This document shows, one piece after another, positions 47,901-61,400 of a stretch of 64,000 bases of DNA (position 1 is the first letter of the stretch; each line of letters starts with the position of its first letter). The position numbers and the translations under genes were made by a program. This DNA is from Arion vulgaris (taxonomy: Eukaryota > Mollusca > Gastropoda > Stylommatophora > Arionidae), in contig CM036767.1 in NCBI GenBank assembly GCA_020796225.1, positions 21,148,927 to 21,212,926 of the forward strand, in the 5' to 3' direction. The notes under the pieces are model-generated. The model worked only from the letters and a program-made list of their open reading frames with translations, made no database searches and was not told where the DNA came from.

Positions 47901-49399
47901 CAGAAATTGGATGTGCTGGCCTACTTGTAGGCTCATAATGGCACAATGTACAATCACTCTTATGTTCAGATCACATACAAATCACACAAAGTGGTTAACA
48001 AGTGGTCGATATGGAGTGTTTGAAGAAGAAAGATAGAACTGATAATTGATATAAACAATCTATGTGAATTTTGTGTAGCTTTGGCATGGCTTTAAACTTA
48101 TTCAAACATAACTTACCAATTTTTGGATGGAATGCTTGTGGATTTCGATCCAAACAAGACTTTATGGCCTTTGACCTTTCTTCTTCACGCTCCAAATTAT
48201 TTGCACAGCTAGTACAGTTGCAGTTTTGACAGAATTCACCATTTGCAAAGCAGTCGCAGTATCTGAAGAAGAAACAAAACAGTTGCTATTTTGTATAATC
48301 TAGTGCAGCTGAGCTTACCACTCTTTAGTCAAATACAAGTTTAGAAATCTGAAATTATTACTGTTGTATGGTGTTGTAAAAATGTTTCATTTATCAGTGA
48401 TTTATTTCTTGCACTTATTCTTCTGTGATCAATTTTTGTTATGTGACTACTCCGGTATGTGTCATAAACAGGGCAGTGCATTTGAGGTCTTCCCCGGTTC
48501 CCTATAGCTCCAAGCCACAGAAGCAAGATTAAATCAACTAAATTTATTGCTATCGTTAACTAGCACTGCTACTCAACGCCATTTTGAAACAGGAAGTTCA
48601 TTCCTTGCACAATAAGTGACTTATTCCTTGCACAGTGTGCGATTTATTCCTTACACAATTAAATCACATGGATACTATATTTCTATATAATTTTTGTGGT
48701 GAAATGATGTCAGCTTTTGTGATTTGGGCATGTAATGAGGCTTCATAATACACTTTTGAAAATTATCTTGCAGGGAACAGTTGGGGATGGTTAGGGAAAG
48801 AGGACACACAAAGTCTGAATTAACAATTGATAACTACCTACATTAACTTTCTTTCTTTCATTGCTTCGTTTCCTTTCAATGTTTTAATATTCCTCTTATT
48901 TATACCATCGCATATTTATTTCAATGCTGCCACCTGACCTATTCCCTACATCTCTCTCATTTGTTCCATTGCTTCTATCTTCTCTCTCATTTCCTCCATG
49001 TTCCCTTTCATTGCTGCCATCTTCCCTCTCGTTACTTACAGTTTCAGACACTGAGACTTGGTACAGTTGCATGGTTTTCTTGGTCTTGAACCAGTTGCCT
49101 CTAATGTAGGTCTGAAAATGTACAATGTTCAAAACAATTTTAACAACATGTTTGTACAAACCATAACTATAAACACATTTATTTATGATTAATGTCTACT
49201 GGCTCCATTTAACTCTTTCCAAGCCAATCGCAGCACACTGCGCCACTCTGTTGAATGCCAATTGCCGTACACTGCACCATTGGAGTTGTTTCCCTTATAA
49301 GAAGTCTTTTTAGTTTTACTTCTACTATTTTACTTCTACTACTTTTTAACCTTGTTATTCTATTAGGCTGTCCAGTTTTCTTCAAATTAGTATATTATA

Positions 49400-49466
<67 letters not shown>

Positions 49467-52400
49467 TATTTATTGACAAGTAGTTATAATTTGTTTTAAA
49501 AATGTAATTGATTTTAAAAAATTAACTGTGTAAAACTGAGGAAATAACTGCGTACGGAAAGATTTAACTGCTTGTCCTTCTGTCAGACCCTAGTTTCTTT
49601 GACAATTTGCTGGCCTTAGCAGTGATGGTTGCTAACACAACAACACAGACCCAATCTCTGGACGTTAGAACAAATTGGTCGCACAGTCAAAAGAAATCAA
49701 AGCTAGAACCAAAGTTGGAATATTTAACTCCAATGTTAAAGTAGTTCTGCTGTATTGGTCAGAAGCATGGAGAATGACTAAAACTGTAGTCATAAACTGC
49801 TGTCTAAGCAGAATAGAGGGACAGAGATGTTATGATAGGGTCACAAATGAGGAGTGCATGGTGAGAATGAGACAGATCCCAGGGAAACAAGATGTGAAGT
49901 AAAGATGATGGGCGAAAAAGGATACATCTTGAGAAAACCCAATGGTAATATAACAAGAAGAGCCCTTTTCTGGAACCCACAGGACAAACAAAGAAGAGGA
50001 AGGGCAAAAAATACAGAGACGAGATTTGAAGACAAAGATTAATAACATATGGAAGATGTGAAAGGAAAGGAACTGCAAGAGATAGCTAACGACTTGGTTG
50101 AGGGTCTATGTCCCAACACGGGTTTTAAAAAAGGCATGAGAGAAAGAGGGAAAGAGATATTCACAAGAACTGCTTCAAAATGTATCTGAATCTTTCTATA
50201 AGACATAGAAATAACAATTGATGAGAAAGAATACAGTAACATGAGAAATATTAAACACATAATAATAATAGCCGTCCATTGCTAGCGATGATGATGACAA
50301 CCTCAGATGCATGTTGTTGCACCTCTATGGTGTGTGCAGGTGACTTTAGAGTCCAATTAAGAAACACAATCCCCTACCACAAGTGGGACACACATGATCA
50401 AGGTTGGACGCGTGGGTGTTGTGTGTTCTATCTTTTCATGCAGATCGCTTTCTCTGCGACTCAGCGGTATGACGATTCTCAACTATGGAATCTTGTGTTG
50501 TTGCAGCGCCACATTTGGTGATTTTGCGCAAGGGATTCCCAGGAACCGATATCTATATTTAAGCATTTTAGGGACACTTTAATAGTGTCTTTAAAGCATA
50601 TTTTGTCCACCCCCTTCTGCCTGTGTGTTGCTGGGGCTCTCAAAGGGAGCAGAGAATAGTAACATTGCAACCTACCCTAGTAAATAAAAAGCGTTGCAGA
50701 AATCAGATGTGCTGGCCTACTTATAGGCACATAAAGGGCACAATGTACCATCGCTCTTAGGCTCAGACCACATACAAATCACAAAGAGTGGTTAACAAGT
50801 GGTCAATATGGAGTGTTCGAAGTCTACTCCCTTCAAGCTCATCATACATCAACTGTTTTGGGATGCGTTTATCGGGCACCTGAGCAACAGGGTGCTGACA
50901 CTTGGAATAAGAATTAAACACATACTAATTACAAAGTAAATCTTACCCATTGTTATTTGGAACATTTCGAGAAACAGTGTACTGTGTTACAGCTGGGTCT
51001 ATACTTGCTATTGGAACATAATCTCTAGCTTGCTTTGGTGCTGCAGGCGACACACTTGCTGCCTGGGTCACTTGAGATTTATTCATTTGCTGCTGTAGCT
51101 GTATTAGGAGTGTAATTAATTAAAGTACTGCCACAAATACCAATACAAGACGATTACTATAATAGGAGCAGATTAGAATAAGTTGTCATTCTGCACCTTC
51201 GAACAAGTTGTCATTCTGCGCCTTAGAACAGGACACAATCGACTCCGCAGCCACATGTATACAAAATTCAAGATTGGCAATTCAGCCATGTGTACAGGCA
51301 CATCACATACTTCAAGACTGCCCCAAATATGATATACTGAGGCAAACTCACTGGCCTAATGAACAACACTTGAAAGGAAACTACACGGACCTCTGTGTGA
51401 GCTACACAAGACAGTGAAGATTATACAAGAGACAACATTGAATATACATATAATATTTCAAGCAAACGAAAGGAAGGAAGGATCAGTTAAATCTTTATGG
51501 AGTGGAACAAACAAGGCAACAGTAAGAGTACTAAGAACATGCATATTTGCGATGGTATCAACGGTGCGAGACTCAGACATTGAATTAATCAGCTGAAAAA
51601 ACATATTAGTGCTTTCAAATATAAATGCTATAGAAGAGAGTTCTTAAAATTCAATGGAAATATGAAAGAACAAGCAGATCTAATCAAGAAGAACTGAGAA
51701 TGGAAGAAAATTGGTTGATGAGAAAAATAATATTGATTAGCACATGAAGATACAAGAGCATGGCAAGATCCATGGATATCTTTGTCTTCTTAATTCTCTC
51801 TACACTTTATCATTGGTTTTCCAATTGTCTAACCAAATGATAAGATTTATTATTCAATCTGAGAAATAGTTTTCTGAATATTTCTATGAATTGGTTACTA
51901 AGCTGACATCATTGCACTCCGGGCAGACCCATAGGTGCTCAGTCTTCCCAACAGATATCAAAGAGTATGCATACTGATGGTTCCCAGGGCTAGTTGGTTA
52001 AATACACTCCTCACTCTGCCTCTCAGTTCTACTTGTACAATGGGTAACTCCAAACTTTAAATCTCTGGATCGATTCAGCATCTATTCTAATGTCTTCATA
52101 CAACAGGCAGTCGCGAAGAGACAGAAGAACATCCCCCTTATCTATCTTCAGCTCCCCAACAATCGATGCAAGCCTGTTCCGCTCTCTCATTGCTGCAAAC
52201 ACTTGCATGACCTATGATACAATCAAACTTATATTCTGTTCTTTCTTCTTTTTAGGCTCCATATCGACCCTTGTTAACCACTCTGTGTGATTTGTATGTG
52301 ATCTGAGCCTAAGAGCGAGTGTACATTATGCAAGTTATGCGCCTACAAGTAGACCAGCACATCCGATTTCTGCTATGCTTTTTATTTACTACGGTAGCTT

Positions 52401-55400
52401 CCCTAGGTTCTACATCAGTTGCCTCTTTTGACATGCCTTGTAGGTCACAGTGGTACTATTCTTTGCTTCCCTTGTGTGTCCGGCACCACACTGGCAATAT
52501 TTCTGTTCTAAGTAGCTTCAAATGTATTGTTGTAAGAATCAGAGCTAAGTTATTAGTCATTCAGATTTCCTGAAATCTTACCTGGGTAACATAAGATGCT
52601 GGCACTAATGCATAGCTTTGTAAACCTTGAATATTGTTGTTTGTTGCAGAAAGGACTGTGGTTCCAGAAGGAAACTGATTGTGTACAGCTGTTACAGGTA
52701 CTGGTGGTGCTGGTTGAATTGGAACCAAAGATGTTATTGCATTGCCCTGGATACTTGCTGTTGAGGAAGTGACTGGTAGAATGATGTGATGTACACCTTG
52801 TTGCGTACTGACACTGACTGGTATGGGTGCAGGTTTAGGGGCCTTATGTATGAGAGGTACACAATTAAAGATTAGAGGTAAATAATTAACTAAAAAATCA
52901 CATTTATTCTTTTATTAAAAATGCATGTACCCCAACAAGAATTAAATGGTTATAGACAAGATAGATGTTATCGAATGAATTGGATTTTTGCATGTTGATT
53001 TTTGTTTTATTTGTCTGTTATGAAGCCATGTCTAGTCATGGTGTATAATATGCTTCTTTGACTTTTTTGCATGAAGACTTGCTTTCCTTATCACCAGTAT
53101 TCCTTGCCATTATGGCAAGCCTTGCTCCAACTTCAGAGCTACTTGTAATTTTAATCACTCAAGTAAAGGATTTGTGTTTCCTTTGATCTAACCATGCACA
53201 CCGACAAGTTTTGGCCCAGAATTTCTAGGGGGCATGGTAACTAGCGCAGAGTGTTATCCACCTCGCTATTGTCGACCTGTGCATGTTGATACCTACGCTC
53301 ATTTACTCGAGAGTCAAGAATCACAGCACTCTAGTATACAGCATGTCATAAATGACAGCTAAAAACTGTTGAGCATGGAAATATCAAACTTAATATGGAA
53401 AAACAAAATTAAATTATACAAATGGAAAACAGAAACTAAGACTACGGGAAGTGGGGTGAAGGTGACAACAAAATACAATGAATAATGTAAAAATTTGCGT
53501 CCGGAATTCTGCACTGATCAAGATACAAATCCACCTCCTTATGGTGGCCCTAGAAACAAACGCATCACTGCAGTCTAATATATATAAGATATAATAGTAT
53601 GCCTCAAAGTGCAATGTTACTCGGATACACAACAAAAGGTCCACCACTACGCAAAAGGTGGATCTCAGAGATAACAGAGGCAACGAAAGACACTTATGAA
53701 GCGCAAACAAAAGCATGCTCTAGAAATCTCTTTTTATCCTGAAACAGTGAGACAAATCAGGACTGAAAAAAAAAAGAAAGACAAGGTGCATAGGGAGACT
53801 GGCTCATGTGTCTCTATTTTTGGACATGATGTCGAAAGGCAAAACATGATTCGAGAATAGATAGATAGATAAATATAGAAACCAACTGCAATCATTTCAG
53901 ACCTTCTTCTTCTTCGAACACTCCATAACAACTACTTATTAACGACTCTGTGTGATTTTGTTATAGGAGCCTTTTTCTATCGTTGTGATGTTATGTTGTT
54001 GATTAATAGCTGGAACTTTGTTGACTCATGATTATATGATGATTGTAGTTAGTTAGTGCTTCATTTTGTTCATGGTCCGTTAGTCCTTTGCATTGTACGA
54101 AGTCAGATTCTTGTTGTTTGGTCCATCACTTGCATATAGTTGTTTTCCCTTTTATATGACTTGCACATGATCTGAACCTAAGAGTGATTGTACATTGTGA
54201 TAATTCTGCACCTACAAGTAGATCAGCACATCCGATTTCGCAATGCTTTTTATTTACTAGGGTAGCTTCCTAGGTCCTACATCAGTCGCCTTTCGCAACA
54301 TGCCTTGTAGGTCGCAGTGATACTATTCTTTGTTCCCTTGCGGGCCGGGCCCCAAGGGAACAACAAGAGGCAATTTAGATCTAAGAAATTATAAATAAAA
54401 GTATTACAAAAATAATAAAATAATTATTTTTAAACATACAAAAACTATAACTCAAGGATCTATTTAAAGGAAATATTAGTTACCAAAGTTGTATTCTGTT
54501 GTTGAAAATGTAGAGTCAGCTTGACTTGGTTTGTACTTGTTAGTGGTGAAATATTTACTGGTACAGCATTCAATGGAGATTGGACAACTTGTGTGACGTC
54601 TGATGCATTTGTCTTTACTAACAACAGGACAGAAACAACAGATGTGTGCCATTAATATACTTATAAAATGATGAGATAAATCTTCTTTAGAAAGTTACAA
54701 CTCTAATATGCCTGTGTGTTGTCAGGGCTGCAGAGGGAGCAAAGAATAGTATCACTGTGACCTACAAGGTATGTAGTAAGAGGCAACTGAGGTAGGGGCC
54801 TAGGGAAACTACCATAGTAAATAAAAAGTCGAAGATATTGAATGTGCTGGCCTAGTTGTAGGCGTATAACTGGCACAACATAAATCACTTTTAGGCTCAG
54901 ATCACATAGAGTGATTTAACAAGTGGTCGATATGGATCGTTCGAAGAAAACTCTAATAGGACATTCCTTGGCTGACACTAAATAGATTCCTTTATATGAT
55001 CGATTGATAGGACCATCATCCTTGCACTTTGGTGAGGAACCATGTGTGCCCTGATATCTTTCGCACACAGGAAGTTTGCATTGCATAAACTTCATAGCAC
55101 CGGTGAGGGTCCCCAATGTAATTTAGAAGATGATAAAAATATTGTGTAGGAATTTTTGTTCTTAATTAATTTTGCCCGGGCAGTTGCTTTTCAGCATGCT
55201 CGTCTCGATTTTGAACTGCCAAGGGTTCTTTTACGTGTGAACACAGGACCTACATTTTATCTTGTGTCTCTGAACTAGGAACTCGATATCACCTACACTG
55301 AGATCAGGGATTGCTGGAAAAATATCCAGATGGCTCCATGAGGAGTGAACCGAGTACCTTTGCAATCAGAGGCAAGCACCTAACCTTTCTGCCACAGAGA

Positions 55401-58400
55401 CCCCCAAAAGGGGTCTTTCCTTTCTAACAAGATACTTTCCCATCTGACAATAAAATTCTTCTTTGAACGCTCCATATCAACCACTTGTTAAACACTCTTT
55501 GTGATCTGTATGTGATCTAAGCCTAAGAGCGATTGTACGTTATACCAGTTATGCAATGCTTAACATGTCAACTTCCCATTTACAACACCCATCTACCTTA
55601 TCTTCCCATTTAAAATACACTCATCAACTTCCCATTTACAACGCACTCTATCTCCCATTTACAACACTCATCTACCTCATCGACTTCCCATTTACAACGC
55701 ACTCATCTACCTCATCAACTTCCCATTTACAATGCACTCATCACCTCATCACATATCCCATTTAAACCACTCATCTACCTGATCAACCTGCCATTTACAT
55801 GTCCATTATATCTCATCAACTTCCCATTTACAACACTCATCTACTACTTCCATTTAAACATATCACCTCATCAACTTCCCATTTACAACGCACTCATCTA
55901 CCTCATCAACTTCCCATTTACAACGCACTCATCTATCTCATCAACTTCCCATTTACAACACACTCATCTACAATATAAATATATAACTTGTCAACTTCAC
56001 ATTTGCCCAAACTAAACACAAATTCATTATGAAACACACCTGCAGATGTAGTGCTGTTGGCAGGAGAGACTAACCGTACATACTGAAATCGACTGCCAGG
56101 AACCTGAATTTGCTGCAATGAGCTAGAATGGTCTACCGTGACTGGTAGCATGTTCTGTGTTAATTGTGGAACTCTCATTCTCTGCGTCATTTGTGGAGTC
56201 TGTATGCTCTGGGTCACTTGTGGAACCCTTATTGTCTGGGTCACTTGTGGAACTCTTATCGTCTGAGTCACTTGTGGAACTCTCATGCTATGAATAACTT
56301 GTGGAGTCCTCTTGCTCTGGGTTAAATGAAAAGCCCTGCCATTTGGAGCAATGTGTGCAGATTGTGGAGCAAGAGCTGGAAGAGTCTGACCTTTCAAAGT
56401 GAGGAATGATGAACCTGTGGGCTGGTGGATAGATGAAAATTGTGAAGATATTAATCCTAAACATAAGGTTTCGTATGAAGACAGTAATAGTAAATAGTTC
56501 AATTAAAGTAAAAAATTATATGCTTCACAATTTTTTTTGTTCCATTTGTCCACTATGAATTCAGGCTTAGTCATTTCATTTAATATCTCTCTCTCTCGAT
56601 CATCCTTAGACTGATGTACCAGATTTCCCCATAAATCTCCATGTGGAAATCTGATTCATGCAGCTTTAGCATGGGTGGGTTCGTCCACATCTTCAGCGCC
56701 ATTTGGAGTTCTGGTGCTTATCCTTTGGCAATGTGTCCGGTTTTAGCCAGTGTTTACTGGGTTCACTCTCCGTCAGCCTTTGGCTGTTCCCAGCCGACCT
56801 GCAAGGCAGCAGGTTTCTATTTTCTTTTAAGGTAGCTACCCTTAGACAACCTTCCCTCCTGGGATGTTGAGTCATCTGCCCAGGTTACCAGTCTTTTTTA
56901 GACTACTTGGTTTGCCTGCTGTCCAGTTTTGTGTACGGTTTGCTCCGTTAGTCTTTGATTGTCCCCAATCGAACTACAAGGCAGTAGAGGTTCTCTGCGA
57001 AGGGAAACATGGTTATTGTTCTCTGGATGGAGACCCCATCTTCGAGTCTAACAAATCAACATTTTGTCCACCTCTCATTTCTTTTGGGTGTTCCTTTGCC
57101 CATTTTTGCTTGTGCCCTCACCCACCAGAGAGCCGCTGTAGCGCAGTTGTTAGTGAACTTGCTTGGCAAGGCTGGTGGTCTGGGTTCAGCTCCCGCAATG
57201 TGCGTGGAATTTTCCCGACCACGACGGCTCTCAGGTCGACCCAGCCTCAAATGGGTACCAGACATGCTCTGGGAAGTAAAGGCGGCGGCTGGATGCTGAC
57301 CACATCACCCATTGTGTGCCGACGGTCAATGAAAAATACAGGCCTAACACTGTATTGACCTATATAACACAAGGTATGAAAGGGTTCCTTTACTTACTTT
57401 TACTTACTCACCCACCAACTGGGCCTGCCCCTTTTCTCTTAGTCACTTGTGCTCACATTGTTCTACTGGGCGACACCGTACCCATTTCTATCTCATTTAC
57501 CCAGCTTATTACCAGTTGGTAGAAATGTTTGTACTGGATTCAAGCCTTTGGTGGGCGTTCCAGTTTTTCTGCATTTGGGTGGGCCGCTCACCCCTACATT
57601 TGTCACGCTTTTTCTTCGCTCCATCATCAACACTGTGCATGTCTGCCCCACCTGTTCATCGTCCGTATGTGTGCTCGCTCTACTTTGGTGCCTGTTCACC
57701 GTGTTTATTAGGTTTCTCACCGTGTTCACATTTACTATGCCACAAGACTGCCAGGACATGCAACTCAATTTGGGCCTCCACCTCAGGGCTCAGAGTTTCG
57801 CCCCATGTGGGTCCACGTCTCTTCTCTGGATGCACCCCTCATCCCTTTAAGTTTATTTGTTCAGCTTTTCCCATCGGCCGGGAGAGACGCGCATTAATAG
57901 TCACTCTAGGATTCTGCTCGTCTGTGTTGCGAGCGGATCTCATCCAATGTAACTTATGTCTGCATCACTACTTATACCAGAGTAGCTCTCCCTCTATCCT
58001 TACCTGCTTAGCTAGACAGGAACCGTTGTCTGTTTCCAGGGTCACCACATGGAGGTGGGATAGGATCTTGGTAAGTGTCAGCTCACTAATCCTGGTGTGA
58101 CGTTGTCCCTATGCGCCTTGACCCCAGCACTTAAGGGGGATTCTGGTCTTGAAACTTTTCGTTACTTTGGTATTAATGTAGAATTTGTATAATAATTTTG
58201 AAAGATTATGACTTAGAATAGTAGAAAAAAAAAAAAAAGTCAACGCGTTGCATGGAAACAATACAAAATGGCCTAAGCACAAAATTTCAAATTCCTAAGG
58301 CTCTGAAGTTAATGAATATAAATGAATTCTGTTTTCACCCTAAGGTGAGCAATTGTAATATCTACAAAATTACACATGATTTTAGGATATATTAAATATT

Positions 58401-61400
58401 ACATTTTTTATGAATTTTTATGTAAACACCCCCCAAAAACAGTTTTTTTACCAAATTTTGAGGGAATTTTTACCCAAAAATTTATAAAAATTAAATATTT
58501 AATATATCTAAAATCATGTGTAATATTTTAGATATTACAATTAGCACCTTAAGTGAAAACAGAATTCATTTATATTCATTAGATTCAGAGCCTTAGGGAT
58601 TTGAAATTTTGTTTTTGGCGCCATTTTGTATTGTTTCCATGGCAACACTTTGACATTTTTTTTTTTACTAATTTTTTCTACTATTCTAAGTCATACTCTT
58701 TCAAAATGCTTATATAAATTTTATATTAATATGAAAACAACGAAAATAGATTCTTGATTTTCAAGACCCGAATCTCCCCTTAATGTTGCATCCAACTGAT
58801 TTTTGCATGAAGGTTTGCCATCCAGGCACGCCTTACTTCAACTTCAGAGGTAATTGTATCTTAGATCATCAAGTAAAGGATCAGGGTCTCCTGAAGTCCA
58901 AATGCATAGACATACATGTGTGAACACACAGAATATTTGGCCAAGCTGGCCTTGAACCATAGAATTTCCCCAACATGTGGTCAATAGAGTAGAGTGCTAT
59001 CAACTTTGCTATGCGACCCATATGCTTCAAATAATAAGACCCAGATCTTCAAGGGCTCAGAAATATACCCATTTTATACTGAGTGTTTGTCATGTGGTAA
59101 TAAATTTGGTTAAAACTATATTTATATCCTCTTCGTGTCATAGCAAAGAGCTCTGTGAAATTCTACACATGTCCAAATCATCTCCATTTTCCATCCTCTG
59201 AATGTGTTTGCCAATGATGTACAATTAGTTTTCTTCAACAGGTTTCATTGGCAATTTTTGCTGGGGAAAATATTTGCAGGATTCTCATAAGACATCTATT
59301 TTGAAAGCGGGTCTCTGTGGTGAAGAGGTTTGGGGCTATTCTCTTGTTACAAAGGTACCCAATTCGCTACCATGTGAAACCATCAGTGTGGTTAATGGTG
59401 ATGTCCTGTAAAGGATATGCCACGATTTTCATTTCATATCCCATTATATAGACAAGTATATAGAAGTGCAAAAAGTATCTACTTGTGTTTCATCGATTAT
59501 AGCAAAGCTTTTGACAGAGTCCAACATGAAAAGCTAATCATATGTCTACAAGAAATAGGTCTAGATGGGGATGATATCAGACTAATAAGTAACATATACT
59601 GGGAACAGACAGCAATAATAAAATATGAAAATAGCTACTCTCCATACATAGACATAAAGAGAGGAGTGAGACAAGGATGCATACTGTCACCAAGCCTATT
59701 TAACATCTACACCGAGAAAATCTTCAAACAACTAGAGGGAATGCCAGGACTCAAGATCAATGGAAAAATAATAAATAACTTAAGATATGCAGATGACACA
59801 GTATTGGTAGCAGAAAATGAACAAGATCTACAAGAATTAGTGGACCAATTGGACAGAACTAGCAAGGAATATGGATTAGACATTAACATACAGAAAACAA
59901 AAACTATGGTAATCAACAAGGAAATGGAAATACCTAAAATGAATATAAAAATACATGGAGAATTACTACATCAAGTAAAAAGCTACTCCTATCTCGGTCA
60001 GATGATAACAGATGATGGCAGATGTATAACAGAAATTAAAAAGAGAATAGGAATGGCCAAGGATAATTTCAATAGTATGAGAAAGTTACTGACATCCAAA
60101 CAAATCACAAACAGGCTAAAAATTAGAATGATCAAATGCTATATATATCCTATATTAATGTATGACGCTGAAACATGGACAATGAACAAGCAGTTAGAAG
60201 ACAGAATTGATGCATTTGAGATGTGGATATATAGAAGAATAAGCAGAGTTTCATGGACAGAAAAACAGACAAATAAACAAGTTTTAGGAAAACTAGGCAT
60301 GAAGAAACAATTATTAAGAGAAATAAAATTCAGACAAGTAAAGTATTTTGGGCACATAAAAAGGCATGACACCATGATAAAACATTTACTAGAGGGGAAA
60401 GTTGAGGGGAGAAGAGCAAGAGGAAGACCGAGAGATAAGTGGAGGAAACTTTAAGAAATGGACAGGTTACAGTCTGGCAGTGTGCAACACCAAGGCGAAA
60501 GACAGAGGATGCTGGAGATTCATTGCAGCCAACCTTCGATGTGGAGACGGCACCTGATGATGATGATCCCATTATAATTTACTTTAAAACATCTATATTT
60601 TAAAAATGTATGTTTGCATGGCCAAAAATAAATATATCCAAAATTAAATTTGGTATGTTTTGATAAACAAGAAACTCGATGTAAATAGTTGAAAATGGCT
60701 GCTTTGTTAACATACAAATTTCATAATTACATAGTTTGGCGTTCTTCAGTTTTTTCCTGTGACACACGAACAATCAGTTTTATAATATATATATTTACCT
60801 AGCCTCAAATATGCACTAGAGAAACATTGGCGTGATGATGACCCATAGCATGCCATTCGTCAAAGTAAATACGGGCTAACACTGTATTTTGCAATAACCT
60901 CATCATATGAAAATCAGTTTTCCCCATATGCTCTTCCCTCTGGCAGAATTGGTATGCACCTGCCAAGAGTGGTGCACAAAGCAAAAACTCTGTAGCTCCA
61001 GCAGCAATCACTACCTCTGGATTTGAACCTACAACCTTCAGAAAGCATTATGACAAACTTTTAACCCCTTTGCCATAGAAACCTCTATACTGCCTAATCC
61101 TGACCAACTTATTTGGCTGTCAAAAAAGGCAGAAATTCACCAGCAGTGATTCCATCTCGCTGTGGCATTGCAGACAATGACAGTGCTGATGTCTTGGCTA
61201 AGGAAGGCAATGCAAAAGAATAAATCTACCAACTACTGTCTATTCAAGAGGCCAAAACCCTCATAAAGAGAAAATCTGCAGTAGACTAGAAGATAAACAC
61301 AGGACATGATTATGGAAAGGATTTTCTTATAGACCTCAGCAGAACAGACCAGGTCATTATACTTTTGTCTACGTACCGGACAGTGCAGACTTAACAGACA

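Noticed and set aside
54484..54617. Doubt whether exon 3 is a repeat
   Set aside because: It is single copy here, has both splice sites and the exact phase needed between exons 2 and 4, so it is kept.
55933..56502. A 189-residue gene separate from LIN54
   Set aside because: Its conserved part (PTGSS to TTSA) is bounded by good splice sites in phase with LIN54; the rest is intron.
57447..58100. 217-codon open frame
   Set aside because: GC-richer repeat-like sequence with overlapping open frames in several phases and no domain; it lies inside a LIN54 intron.
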